DNA of 64,000 bases from Cryptomeria japonica (taxonomy: Eukaryota; Streptophyta; Pinopsida; Cupressales; Cupressaceae): assembly GCF_030272615.1 (NCBI RefSeq), contig NC_081415.1, positions 109,822,406 to 109,886,405 of the forward strand, read 5' to 3'. Positions within the stretch are counted from its first letter, which is position 1. Every line of letters starts with the position of its first letter. Positions 1 through 11,035 of this stretch are shown one piece after another. The position numbers and the translations under genes were made by a program. Below the pieces are notes generated by a model. The model was not told the DNA's origin. It saw nothing but the letters and a program-made list of their open reading frames with translations, and made no database searches.

Positions 1-1695
1 ACTCGTTGCCCTCTATGGAACAAATCCTATAAGTTGTTGCAGGTTCTGAGAGGTTTTCTTTATTAGATGTCTTTTCAGGGTACAATAAGGTTTTAGTGAA
101 GGAGGAGGACCAATTTAAAATAACATTCACAACCAAATGAGGAACTATGGCTTACAAGAAAATGCCATTTGGTTTGTCCAATGTTGGAGCTACTTTTCAG
201 CGTGCTATGGACATGACATTTCAAGGTTTGTTGTATTAGATTGTACTTGTTTATTTGGATGATGTAATTGTTTATTCAAAGAATTCAAATGAACATTTAT
301 CTCACCTAAAGGAGATATTTGAAAGGTGTAGGGAGTTTGGTATATCCCTCAACCCAAAGAAATGTGTATTTGTTGTCCATGAAGGTAATTTGTTGGGATA
401 TGTGATTTCAAAAGAAGGTATTATCATTGATCCAAATAGAGTAAGTGTCATTCTTTCCCTTCCTTAACCAACACACAAGAAAGTCTTGCAGAGATTCTTG
501 GGTAGGATTAATTTCATTAGAAGGTTTATTCCAAATGTAGCTAAATTGTTAAAACCTCTAACCTCTATGTTGAAAAAGAATATTCCTTTCAGTCGGTCCA
601 AGGATGGGAAAAGGAGTTTGGAACTCATAAAGGAGGCACTTGCAGCTGCTCCTACTTTATTGAACCCAAATTTTTCAAAAGACTTCATTTTGTATGCATT
701 TGTTAGAATTGACAGTATTTCAGCAATGCTGGTTCAAGAAAATGAACATGGTTTGGAGCAACCCTTGGCTTTCTTCAGTCGAGGTCTCAAGGAGTATGAA
801 GAGAGGTATTCTTTTGATGAAAAACATGTTCTTGTTGTTATTAGGAATTTAAAAAAGTTCAGGCATATGCTCTCTAACAATAAGATCAAGTTGTTGGTTG
901 CACACATCCTTGAGTCAAAGAATTTTTGTTGAGTAAGGATCTAAATGGCAAAAGAGTTGGTTGGGTGACTGAAGCAATGGAATACAATGTTGATATCAAA
1001 GTCACCAAGATGGTTAGAGGCAAAGGTTTGTGTGAGAAGCTTGATGGTAACATAGACAGTAATGAAGATGATGAGGGAAAGACAATCCTAGCCCTTTAAG
1101 ACCAAGAACAAACAATTGAGCCTACTTCTTCTACAAGCTAGGTACAAGAGATGAATCATTTCTTGTTTATTGGTGAGTGTCCTCGTGGATTAAATTGAGC
1201 AAAGAGGAGGTATTAAAGAATTCAATCCATTCCCTATGTACTCTTGAATGGTGTTCTTTTTAGGAAGGATTTTCATGGTGTTTTACTAAGATGCATAGAG
1301 GTTGATCAAGTTGATAGAGTGTTACATGAGTTTCATGAAGGGTCAGCAGGGGGACATTTCTCACCAAGAGCTACAGCTCTAAAGATTATGAAAGGAGGCC
1401 ACTATTGGCCTAATTTGTTCAAATATGCACACTCATGGGTGAGAAAATGTAAGGAGTGTGCCATATTTGGAGGAAAGGAGAAGTTAGCAACCCTATCTTT
1501 GCAGCCCATTCAAGTAGAACAACCCTTTATGAAGTGAGGTTTGGACTTCATTGGAGTCATAAATCCACCTTCAAGTGCTAGCCATAAGTGGGTTCTCACA
1601 ACCACTGATTAATTTACCAAATGGACTGAGGTTGTGGCACTAAAAGAGGCAAATGAGACAATTGTTCTAAACTTCTATGAAGAGCTGATAATAAG
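1..1695 (+). pseudogene. Ty3/gypsy pol fragment (RT, RNase H, integrase N-half), element E1
   Basis: Remains of a retrotransposon polyprotein that copied element RNA into DNA and integrated it. The window opens inside reverse transcriptase: KMPFGLSNVGATFQ is readable near 160-200 and the catalytic YLDD at about 249-260. RNase H follows (about 660-900, LAFFSRGLKEYEERYS). The integrase zinc finger lies at about 1325-1475 (HEFH, GGHF, CKEC), and the integrase core starts near 1540 (GLDFIG). Stops and frame changes at about 237, 465, 930, 1090, 1536 and 1609 make it a pseudogene. It is cut at 1695 by the LTR of E2, partway through the core (FYEELI). A further piece of the same coding region lies at 22945-23398, so E1 was the landing site of the whole left nest. 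The family is Ty3/gypsy; the lineage is not resolved. Confidence 0.9.
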
Positions 1696-3124
1696 TGTAG
1701 ACACCTAAAAGTTGCACAGCATGAATTAAGTGAATTTTATTCATTTAGTTATTCTTAATTATTCCAATTAATTAAATTAAGATTTAATTAATATACCCTT
1801 CTTCCATCTAAGCCATTTTAATTAAATTCACATTTTATTAAAAATATCAATTTATCCCCTTTCCGATTTTAATTAAATCTACATTTAATTAAAATCTCAT
1901 TTGCATTTAAATAAATCTAATCATATTTAAAAATCCCCCCACTTGCAAAATCCTACAAATGCAAGTTGCAACCATAATTGAAATAAATTAATTTTATTTT
2001 AATTAAATTCTATTTTCCCTACCCACTTGCATTTTCCTACATCTCCCACTTGTCTCCTAAACCCCTTCTAGATTCTTCTAAACACTTATAAATTAGCCTA
2101 ATCCATTTCCTAAATATTTTCACATCCCTAAACAAAGGGAAGTCACTTCTCAAACCCTCAAAGTCTTTGAAAACCATTAAAGGCTTTATGTCTTCAACAA
2201 GTTAACCTTGAAAGTCTTCCAAACCATTAATGGTTAACTCAACCCTCTTGCATGGTTAGAGACTTTTTGCCTAACTCAACCTTCATCTAACCCAGGGGTC
2301 TCATCAAGCACTCTTGGATTTACCCTTGGTTATCCCTTTAACCATTGCACAAAAGTTTACCCTTTGGGTAAAATATTTATCCAATGGGTAATCTTAACCT
2401 AATCTTAACCCTTACCTCCTAAGGTAACCTTCATGTCTTCTCAAGCATTTAATGCTTCTTTCATCTCCTCTCAAGCAACCACTTGTTGACAATTGTCACC
2501 ATTTTATTGGTGAGAATTGTGAACATGGATTGATTAACTTTCAATCTTGGCCCTTGATAAAATCATTCAATCTTGACCATCCATTGCCCTATTTTCCCTA
2601 TAAATAGAGCTCATTCCTTCTTCAAAACAATCAAGTCTTTGTGCATAGAACTTATAGTCTCGTAACATTAAGCATATTATCTCTCTTTGATAGAATAGCA
2701 TTTTAGATCATTTTGATAGCATTATAATCTTAGATATATCATGTTAAATCTCATATCATGTTAGCTTCATCTTAGTATCATTTTCATATTAGTTCAAGCT
2801 TCATATCAATATCTTGCATCCTATCATCATCTAGTTTCATATCTAAATCATCACTAGGATCTTGGTTTCATTCCATTTAGATCTTAGAATCATTTAAATC
2901 TCATTCTTTAGGTTGTCATCTTAAAGAATCAAGTGCTCTTCCAAGCTGAGAGCCACCTTGAATCTTGAAGATCCTTGGAGATAGAAGAACATGGAACGAT
3001 TTACAGAGTTTAGATTCATTTAACTTTGTTTTGTTTGGATTTCTAACCTCTAATGCAATGTTTCATGTGTGTGTTTGAGATGTTTCCTCCTTTTGCAGGT
3101 TGACACCACATTTTCCAGCATACA
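1696..3124 (+). repeat. 5' LTR of element E2
   Basis: Starts TGTAGACACC and ends CATACA, directly followed by a gypsy-type primer-binding site, so this is a 5' LTR of 1429 bp. A TATA box TATAAATAG lies at 2599-2607. The LTR is AT-rich and rich in tracts such as AATTAAATT. No second copy of this LTR is visible in the window, so the 3' LTR has been lost or is too diverged to recognise by eye. Confidence 0.75.
2599..2607 (+). promoter_or_regulatory. TATA box of E2 LTR
   Basis: TATAAATAG in the LTR, about 525 bp before its end; the natural Pol II start would lie about 30 bp downstream. Confidence 0.5.
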
Positions 3125-3128
3125 TTTC

Positions 3129-3148
3129 TGGCGCCCACCGTGGGGCTC
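3129..3148 (+). promoter_or_regulatory. Primer-binding site of E2
   Basis: TGGCGCCCACCGTGGGGCTC starts 4 bp after the LTR end. This TGGCGCC-type site is usual for plant Ty3/gypsy elements, including large non-autonomous derivatives. The exact tRNA was not checked. Confidence 0.7.
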
Positions 3149-3214
3149 GTCCCCAAAAATAACATCATTTTTCATGCAAGTAGAAGACAACAATCACGCC
3201 AAAATACCAAAATA

Positions 3215-3460
3215 ACGCATCTGAAACTTTCTGTAGCACATCTATGCTAAACTTTAGCACATCCATGGCATTTTTTAGCGCTTATAGGCCATTCTTTAGC
3301 GCATTTTGTAAACTTTCTGGCGAGTACCCTTTTCTACTTGTCAAACACTAGGAGCATTGTTTTAGCACATTCGGGCCACATAATAGCACATTAGTGCTTT
3401 TCCTTAGCGCATATACATCATCTCTTAGCACATTTGTGCAATAGTTTAGCACATAGAGCT
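3215..3460 (+). repeat. Scattered TTAGCACAT / TTAGCGCAT motif cluster
   Basis: About nine copies of a 9-bp motif spaced 20-45 bp apart with imperfect context, just inside the E2 leader after the primer site. It looks like a decayed tandem array. Function unknown. Confidence 0.6.
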
Positions 3461-5142
3461 GACAGAGGCAAAAGTTTGTAGCAGAGTAAAAAATTAGGCT
3501 TGTGGGAGGTAAAATATATATGGAATAGAACATTTAAGTATAAGTGACATTTCCTCTTCTCTTCTTATACTTTAAGTTATATTCCATATATATTGTCAGG
3601 ATGTTGGAGAGGGGTTTCAGACCTCTAGGAGTTATAATGCAAAATCTAGTTTTTGGAGATCCTCCAAATTTTAGACTTAGTCAAATTTCAAGGCATTTCA
3701 GGATCAGAATTTAGGCTTGTGTAAGCCGACACTAACATTTGATCACTGACTGTGTGCAGGTTCTAATCTTTTTTTTTTGGTGCAGGGCAAGGAATTAGTT
3801 TAGAGGCTTTAAGTTTCTTTTTCTTACTTTCTTTCAACAAAAGTTGGTTAAAAAGAATCCACTCTCCCTTCTTGTACAAGTTAAAATAAGCCTCACATTT
3901 TATTTTGGAGTACATAAAATGAATCTCAAACTTCTTTTTGGTGCTTAAAAGAAAATTCATCTCTCTTTATTGCAAGGTAAAAAGAACAACAACTTCATAT
4001 TTGCTTTCTTGCAAGATTAGAGGAAAAACACTTCATTTTGGAAGCTATAAAATGAACTGAACAAACTTAGTTTTAGCAAGGTTAAAACAAACTTCACCTT
4101 CCTTTGGTGCCTAAAACTAGAACAATCAAGAAGTGAAGTCTATGCTTAGACATGCTAAAGACCAAAGAAGCTAGAGTAGTGAGCATCCTTCAAAGAAAAA
4201 AGAAGGTAATCATAGGTAAGGTCATACATCACAACATGATCTTTGTACATTAATCACTAAAGGGGTTTTTTAAAAACTCACTCCTTACTTAAGCCTAGTT
4301 ATGAGATCCATTCACATTCATAAGTATTCAAAGACATTTCAAAGATTCATGAGCTTTCATAGCCAGTCTCACAAGGAGATCCCTATACCATAAAGGAGTA
4401 GCCTAATTATTTGTGACAATGAGCACACTTCTTTGAAGAGAAGTTCTATGGAAGGAGTCTATGGACTAAAGCAACAATCCTCTACACAAGCAATGATAGT
4501 CCATTAGTTCAGATAGTGGTCCAAAACTCCATAAGACCTATACACAGTGATAATCACCATCATGGGTACATTTAATGAGCAAACAGATGATAGTGCTCAC
4601 AATAAAATACATATACAAGAACAGTGAGATCTACAGGAATAACATATCACTTTCCTAAGTGACTGAGGTACAAATAAAAAGGTAGGGTTATAATAAGAAT
4701 GCAATACTTTGTAAGCCCTTGTCAAAAGAGTAGATTAGAATTATGAGAGGTCTATGTGAAATTAGATACAAGGAGACATCATGCTCATGCACCCTTCATA
4801 CAAAGCCTCTGACACCTAAGGAACAATGACAGTAGGTTACAAGTAAGAGCAACCAAGATATGAAATAACAGTCATAAAGCCTTAGCAAGAGTCATAGGTT
4901 CCCTCAAAAAGTAGCATAAAGATACTCAACGACCTTACTATTGTCATCAATGAAAAAACCGTCAAAACCCAACCAACAAAGGATAGCTCTATATGAGAGT
5001 ACATGCCCCAATGCTCTTAATACACCCAAGGACAGTGTACCAGTTCATAAAGGAACCAAAATATTAGTTTGCACAGTCATAAATGCTTTTATGAATTGAT
5101 GAGAGTTGGAAGGTTATAGTCAGATCATGGAAGATCATGGTA

Positions 5143-5147
5143 CAATC
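5143..5147 (+). other. Target-site duplication of element A, left
   Basis: CAATC directly before the 5' LTR, repeated exactly at 12288-12292 after the 3' LTR. The 5-bp match fixes both ends of element A. Confidence 0.9.
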
Positions 5148-6337
5148 TGTAGCGTCCTAAAATTGCGACACTTGCAATTTCGACTGCATTTGGGTCTTCA
5201 TGATGGCGGCGCAACGTTGAACCTGAATGGAGACCCCGAAACCTGTTTACGACACCAAAAAATGCATCTTTTTGCACCTTGGCCTGATCCTTCCTTGCAC
5301 CCTGTTGTCCCGGGAGGTGGGACCATGGCGCCCAGCGCACTGGTCCCTGGCCCTATTTTGGGCCCGGTCTCTTGTTGGGCATCGGGTCTTTAAGTTTGCA
5401 ATTCGGGAAATAATGTTTCTAGGTCGGCCTAAGGTCAGAAAAATCAGTCTCTCAACCCTAATTGACAAGTATATAAACTACATTTCCTCTCCCAAAAGAG
5501 AGGAGGAAAAAACATATGCGTACAAGAGGCGGAAGCGATATTCAAACATTCAAACATTCAAGCATTCAAGCATTCCTTCAAGCAATTGAGCATTCTAAGT
5601 CTCCATTCAAGGCTAAGTGTTGCATTCAAGACAAGGATTCAACCATTGAAGAGGAGATCACCTACAACATACAACTTACAACATCATTACACCTTCGCAT
5701 GTAAGAATACAAACATTCTTACAACAAGGTATCGATACTTGTTTACATTACAAACATTTACATTTACAACATTCTCATTTCTTGGTTAATTCCAAAACCA
5801 GGGTTTGACCTAAAGGCAAACCCCTAATCCTTAACCCCCCAATCGTCCTCTCTTTTCTGTGTGTAGGTTGCAGGTACGCGACTGTAATTGAAGATCTGGA
5901 ATCCTTGTGCAGAGACGAACAGATCCCCCTTCGTTTCGCGGATTTTTCGGAGGACCGTGTGCACTCCGGGCGCCATCGTCCTGTCAACTTTCGCTCAAAT
6001 TTGCAGAACGGCATCGTCTCGACATTTTACTGCTAATTTCAGGTCCGTAGCTTCATCCTGTGTCCCTATCTCCGTTTATAAGCGAATCTTTCCTACTTCA
6101 CATGTACTCCTAGTTCAATCTTTCTATCTACATTCTTTACAAAAGAGGGTATCCTTGATGTCTCAACCCTTGAAACTCATTTAGAATCCAGTCTTGCATT
6201 GTGTGGGATTGGATCTTGTGGGTTTCAACCCCTCTTTTGAATGTAAAGTCCCTCCTAAGTGAAAATCGTCAATCCTAGTGACCTCCTTTCTCCTTGGAGT
6301 GGGAGAATACACCTAGGGTTCGATTTTCCGCTTTACA
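5148..6337 (+). repeat. 5' LTR of element A
   Basis: 1190 bp, starts TGTAGCGTCC and ends CTTTACA. It has a TATA box at 5470-5477 and one copy of the 31-bp GGACCATGGCGCCC unit near 5320-5350 that is tripled in the 3' LTR. The short ORFs across it are not genes. Confidence 0.92.
5470..5477 (+). promoter_or_regulatory. TATA box in 5' LTR of A
   Basis: TATATAAA, conserved at 11420-11427 in the 3' LTR. Confidence 0.6.
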
Positions 6338-6340
6338 TTT

Positions 6341-6358
6341 TGGTGAACCCGACGTGAA
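6341..6358 (+). promoter_or_regulatory. Primer-binding site of A
   Basis: TGGTGAACCCGACGTGAA begins 3 bp after the LTR. The TGG start matches the CCA tail of a tRNA. I cannot name the tRNA from memory. Confidence 0.6.
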
Positions 6359-6751
6359 CATCCTAATTCTGATTATTCATGGTTAGATTTGAAAAAAAAA
6401 AATTTGCTTCCTTAATTACATTTCCATGTTTGATCTTTTGCAAATTTTAGAGGTTAATGGCATAAAAACCCTAAATTTTCTTTTTAGTAATCGAGCTTGT
6501 GAAATGTTTAATTGTTAATGCTTGTTTCAGATCTACCCTTCTATTCCAAATTGTCAAATGATATTTGTGCTTTAATTTTGAAAATTAAGTGGTTAAGTGT
6601 CAAAACCCTAAGTTTTAAAACCCTCTTGATTCAACCTTTGACTGATGATTTCACTGATCAGAACACCTCCAAATCGACTGTAACTTTGGATTCCGCAACA
6701 AAATCATAATATCTCTCATCCCTGAAAATTTGGAAAAAAGTTGCGAGGACC
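6359..6751 (+). other. Leader of element A
   Basis: Untranslated leader between primer site and gag. Its end (about 6735-6830) resembles the U5-side LTR segment at 5950-6045 (GAGGACC, GTGTGCACTCC, GCGCCATCGTCC), suggesting a partial internal copy of LTR sequence. Confidence 0.45.
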
Positions 6752-8190
6752 ATGTGCACCCCGAGCGCCATTGTCCCCGACATTTTCTTCGAAATTTCGG
6801 GAGCTAGATCTTACTGTATTTTTCTGCTAAAATCCAGAATTTTGGCTGATTTCATCAATTCTAACACTTTCAAAATTAAAGTCAAAGTTGGTCTAGTGAT
6901 TGCTTGGATTAAGGCTTTTAATCATTCAAAAATTGTTGAAATTAAAATTCGTATCAAAGTTGTGTTTCTTACTGTCCTAAATCTGAAAAGTGTGTTGGCA
7001 TTCATTCGAAATTTCAGTGCTTTATTCAAATTTTTGCAGTTTGTGACTCTTGAAATTAAATGTTTAATTGCAACAACCTTGATTTCCACTTTCAAAATTA
7101 GTTTAGAGGCTCTAAAACATATGGTTCAAAGTGATAAGAATGGAGTTGATATTTTGTGTAGTATTGCACACATTGTGGATTCGAATGTGATGCCTGTGAA
7201 GAGTTGTGCTGAAACTTTAGGTTATACACAACCTCCTACTCAAGTCAATCATTCTATTCCTTTGACAACTTCTATTGCTAGTATACCTACTTTTACATCA
7301 AACATAATGACTACTTCAATACAAGACATTCCACCTATGATCACCAGTCATGGGGGCAATCCTTCTTCTTCAATTAATCCTCTTCCTTCATTCAATCCAA
7401 CTTCTTCATTCATTCCTTCAATGAGTGTCCCTATTACATCTCCACAAATGAACCTGGCACAAGGGGGCAATTCGTTTAACCATTCCATTCCTCCTTGTAG
7501 TGTTCCTCCTTTCCAATCATCTCCTATGACTAACTATCATAGTGTCCCGCCACCTTACTCTCAATCAATACCTTCTTTCAATAACATAATACCTCCATCA
7601 CAATCTAACACGTCTAATATGAATTCTTCGACTGAAGCGACCGTTAACAATCTTGCACAAACTGTCTCTTCTTTACAGCAACAAATTGCCTCTATGAATC
7701 AATCTAAGTTTAGTGTGCCCACATTTGATGTTGCAAGCCCACTTTCTCTTGACATTGTTCGAGCTATCCCCCCTAACCATGTTGAAGTCCCGCAATTGGA
7801 GCTTTATAATGGTAAAGGTGATCCTCTAGCACATGTTAAGACCTTTCAAACAATATGTATTGATTTTGCTCATGACCAAAGGTTGCTTGCAAAACTGTTT
7901 ACTAGAACATTAAGAGATAAGGCTCTCCAATGGTATTGCTCGTTGCCTTCCTATTTTATTACTTCTTTCCAACAACTTGCAAATGCTTTTATTCAACAAT
8001 TTCAAAACAATATAAGTCCTAAAGTTACTTTGATTGATTTAATGCATTGTAAACAAGGTGTTAAAGAAAAAGTGACTGATTTCATTGGTAGATATTAGCA
8101 TTTGTATGCTCAAATTTCTTTTCTAGTACCTGACAATGATATTCAAAAATCTTTATTTCTAATTTACAAAAAGATATTAGAGAAAAACTT
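6752..8190 (+). pseudogene. gag of element A
   Basis: Capsid-like structural protein. The open stretch is 448 codons to a TAG at 8096-8098. The retrotransposon gag domain is readable at about residues 345-448: the run PQLELYNGKGDP, then TRTLRDKALQWYCSLP and FIQQFQNN. The middle of the protein (residues 165-330) is rich in Ser, Pro and Asn. Residues 1-120 partly overlap LTR-like sequence, so the true start is probably later, for example the Met near 7121. After the stop the frame continues (HLYAQISF) and shifts at about 8158 into the next ORF (SFQQLCATLHNYQ), so gag and protease were once one polyprotein. One stop and one frameshift break it. Confidence 0.8.
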
Positions 8191-10237
8191 TTGTTTTCTG
8201 AGTTTACTTCTTTCCAACAGTTGTGTGCAACTCTTCACAATTATCAACTGATTGTGAGTCAAATGGAACAAGCAAATCCTATGGCTTCAAGTGATAAGGG
8301 TGATAGTAGTCAACAACCATTTGGGAAGTTTAAACGGAACAGAGAGTCCATTAAATTCAATGAAAACATCATCAACAACAATGTGAATGCAGCATCAGGT
8401 GTGCCTCCTATTTCTAAGTTTTTCAAGAAAGAAAGAAAGTTTACTCCTTTGAATGAATCATTGCATAGTATTATGAATAAGTTATTGGAACAAAATGTGC
8501 TTACTCTTCCTCCTATAAGGCAAATAGATCTTGCAAAGATTAATTCACCCTATTTTGATAACAAATCTTTTTGTCAATTTCATCATCAACCTGGGCATGA
8601 TACTGAAAAATGTTTTGCTTTAAAGGGTAAAATTCAAGATTTGATTGATATTAATACTATCTCTGTTTCAGGTGTGAATGATAAAGGCAACACATCTGTA
8701 GCTCCTCCTAACCAAAACCTTAATATTTTTACTGATCCATTACCTTCTCATACCTCTAATGTGATTGAGACTAATGATTCCTCTTTGTCACCTGATAGTC
8801 TTGTGTCTATGACTCCGAATGTGATTAACTTTGTGGAACAACAAAAAATCCCTAAAGAACCTTCCATCACATTTGATTCCAGTGAAACTATTAGGGCACC
8901 TGACGGTCCTCTATATATAGTTGCAAAAGTCAAGAATACACCTTGCCATGGAGTGCTTATTGATCCTTCTTGCATGGTTAATGTCATTACTAAAGAATTT
9001 CTTTTTACTTTGCAATTGAATCAAGTGATCTATGACAAAACAAATGTGGTTGTGAAATTATTTGATGCATTTTCTTCTCTTGCAATTGGTTCTATTATAT
9101 TACCCATTGAGGTCCATAACAAATCCCTTGATGTGAGCTTTGCTATTATTCCATCATCCGAACAATTTCGTGTGAAGCTAGGCTATCCTTGGCTATCTTC
9201 CATGAAAGCTATTGCTTCTCCTATTCACAAGTGTTTGAAATTTCCCCATAATGGTGAAGTTGTTACTGTCAATCATAGTCTCTTTAAACTAGCTGAAAGA
9301 ACTTCTAGCGTTCCTATTGATTATTTTTGGACTAAACAATTCCAATCTCTTCCACCGCGAAGTGATCATCTTTTCAAATCTTATCAAAAGTGGAAAAAAG
9401 ATATGATCCTATCTCTAAGTGAACCTAGAACACCCAAACTTGATATTCCTATCATTCTTGAGAAGGAAGTTCTTCCTTTGAAAGATAAAACTAATGTCTT
9501 TCCTCAAGAAGATTCACAACTCATCCCTGTGGATGTGACTATGTCTATATCTAATAAACTTTCTAAAAGTAGACCTATACCTCCTCATCATGATGGACTT
9601 GGTCTCCTTCCTAAACCAAATATTCCTCCTTTATATGGAGCAGTTCCTCCTCCTTCCTCTTATAGAGAGAAGAGACCTTCCTCTTCTCCTATTATTCAAC
9701 CTAAGAGACCACAACCTAAACACCCAAGTGATAAGGATGAGAATATTCCTCCTCCTCAATCTTCTCAACTTCCTACTAAGACTAGACGAAATCGTTCTAC
9801 ACGTGAACGCCGACGAAAGCGTCATCTTAGAGCTTGTGCAGGCTGCTTCTCAAACTTTGCAATCCCCAAAAACACCTTCAACTAGTATTATTCCATTTTC
9901 TCCTCAGCCAAAAATTGAGCCAAAATCTCCTAAACATAAGATGCATGATGGTTTTGATCCTGTGCGAGTTAAAGATCCTATTTTTATAAATCTTGATGAT
10001 GATATAGATGAAAATGTTATTCATGTTGAAAATGTTACTTCTCTTCATTCTGATAGTGAATATGAATATGTTGATGTTGATAACCATTTATCTAACGAAT
10101 TTTCTAAAGCACTTATCCTAGCTCCTAGACAAGAACAACGTGGCTTGGAACATGAACATAGCCCTTTTTTGGATCTTGTGATAGCTCCATCTGCTGTGTT
10201 GGATGTTCCTCCTCTAGCGTGTTTCCTGCCTTCCTGA
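8191..10237 (+). pseudogene. gag C-terminus plus retropepsin-like region of element A
   Basis: First 564 codons open (8191-9885), then a frameshift near 9820 leads into the last 140 codons, ending at 10237. Visible parts: a CCHC-like finger CQFHHQPGHDTEKC near residue 132; a retropepsin-like fold at about residues 228-365, with the active-site loop written LIDPSCMVNVI where the usual form has D-S/T-G; a hydrophobic flap-side segment and a FPHNGEVVTVNH strand; then a Pro-rich, basic tail and an acidic end (FINLDDDIDENV). The related copy A2 at 41600-43069 reads the same regions in one frame, which locates the frameshift in A. No pol follows. Whether the protease works without the Gly of D-S/T-G is doubtful. 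Confidence 0.75.
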
Positions 10238-11020
10238 AATATTGATCAGCAAGATTGGGGGGTAGATGACGTGCTAGACTAGTTCATTAGCATAGCAGAC
10301 TCTCTCCTCCTCTCTTGATCTCTTTTGTTACCTCTTCTATGTGTTATTCTCATTCTTCTATTTGTTGTCCTTAGTGTTTTCTACTTGAGGACGATGCAAA
10401 GCATTGAGATCTCTTTTGGTCTCTCTCATGTTGACTCAAAAGACACATGTGTTCCCTTCTTCTAGGTGACCTTCCTTGATTGGGGAATGAAGAACAATTA
10501 TGCATACATACATATGATATACATGAATTATCATACAACATACTGACCCCAAGGAAAGCGAAGTCACCTTGTGCTTTGTGTTTTGTGTCTATTATCCTTG
10601 GGCTTATCTCACACTTGGGGGCTAAATCCTTGTGATAACATGCTCCTTTCCCTTCTCATTTCCTATATGTATCACTACCTTAAAGAAATCACCCCCGATG
10701 AGGCATGTGCGATCGCTTTAATGTACGGGGGCATACACCCCGTTCATATCTCTTCAAGATACTTGAAAATTTCTTAGCAAATTTAGCTTTGCCTTGAAAT
10801 TTTTTTATATTTTTCTTGCATGACTCATAGTGAGGGAACCTTACTACTGACAGTCATGGTTGTCCCTCATGATCTTCCCTTTTACTTTGTCAATCGAAGT
10901 CGTAAGATCCTTAGTCCACTGGGGGCTTGGTGTATCTTGCCTCCTTGACGTGGTGAAAGTCTTTCAATGCTGTTTCCTTGTACTTTACCGGAAGTATGGG
11001 CGTATGCTTATACTCCCACT
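10238..11020 (+). other. Non-coding 3' region of element A
   Basis: No ORF with recognisable homology. The stretch is matched by 43070-43718 in A2 (shared phrases such as TGTTGACTCAAAAGA), so it is a conserved untranslated part of the family, not an insertion. Confidence 0.7.
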
Positions 11021-11035
11021 AAAGTGGGGGCTAAA
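11021..11035 (+). promoter_or_regulatory. Polypurine tract of A
   Basis: AAAGTGGGGGCTAAA directly before the 3' LTR; primer for plus-strand DNA synthesis. A2 has AAGTGAGGGCTAAA at the same place. Confidence 0.75.

Larger units (their letters stand above)
3149..5147 (+). mobile_element. E2 internal region, left part, no coding capacity seen
   Basis: Two kilobases with no ORF resembling gag or pol. The first 300 bp carry many copies of a short motif (TTAGCACAT or TTAGCGCAT, about 3215-3460). The rest is low-complexity AT-rich sequence with no recognisable domain. The mix of a long LTR, a good primer site and an apparently empty interior matches large retrotransposon derivatives (LARDs). The E2 interior is probably continued after the nested A and B elements at 20718, because both stretches are alike in composition; this is inference. 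Confidence 0.5.
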
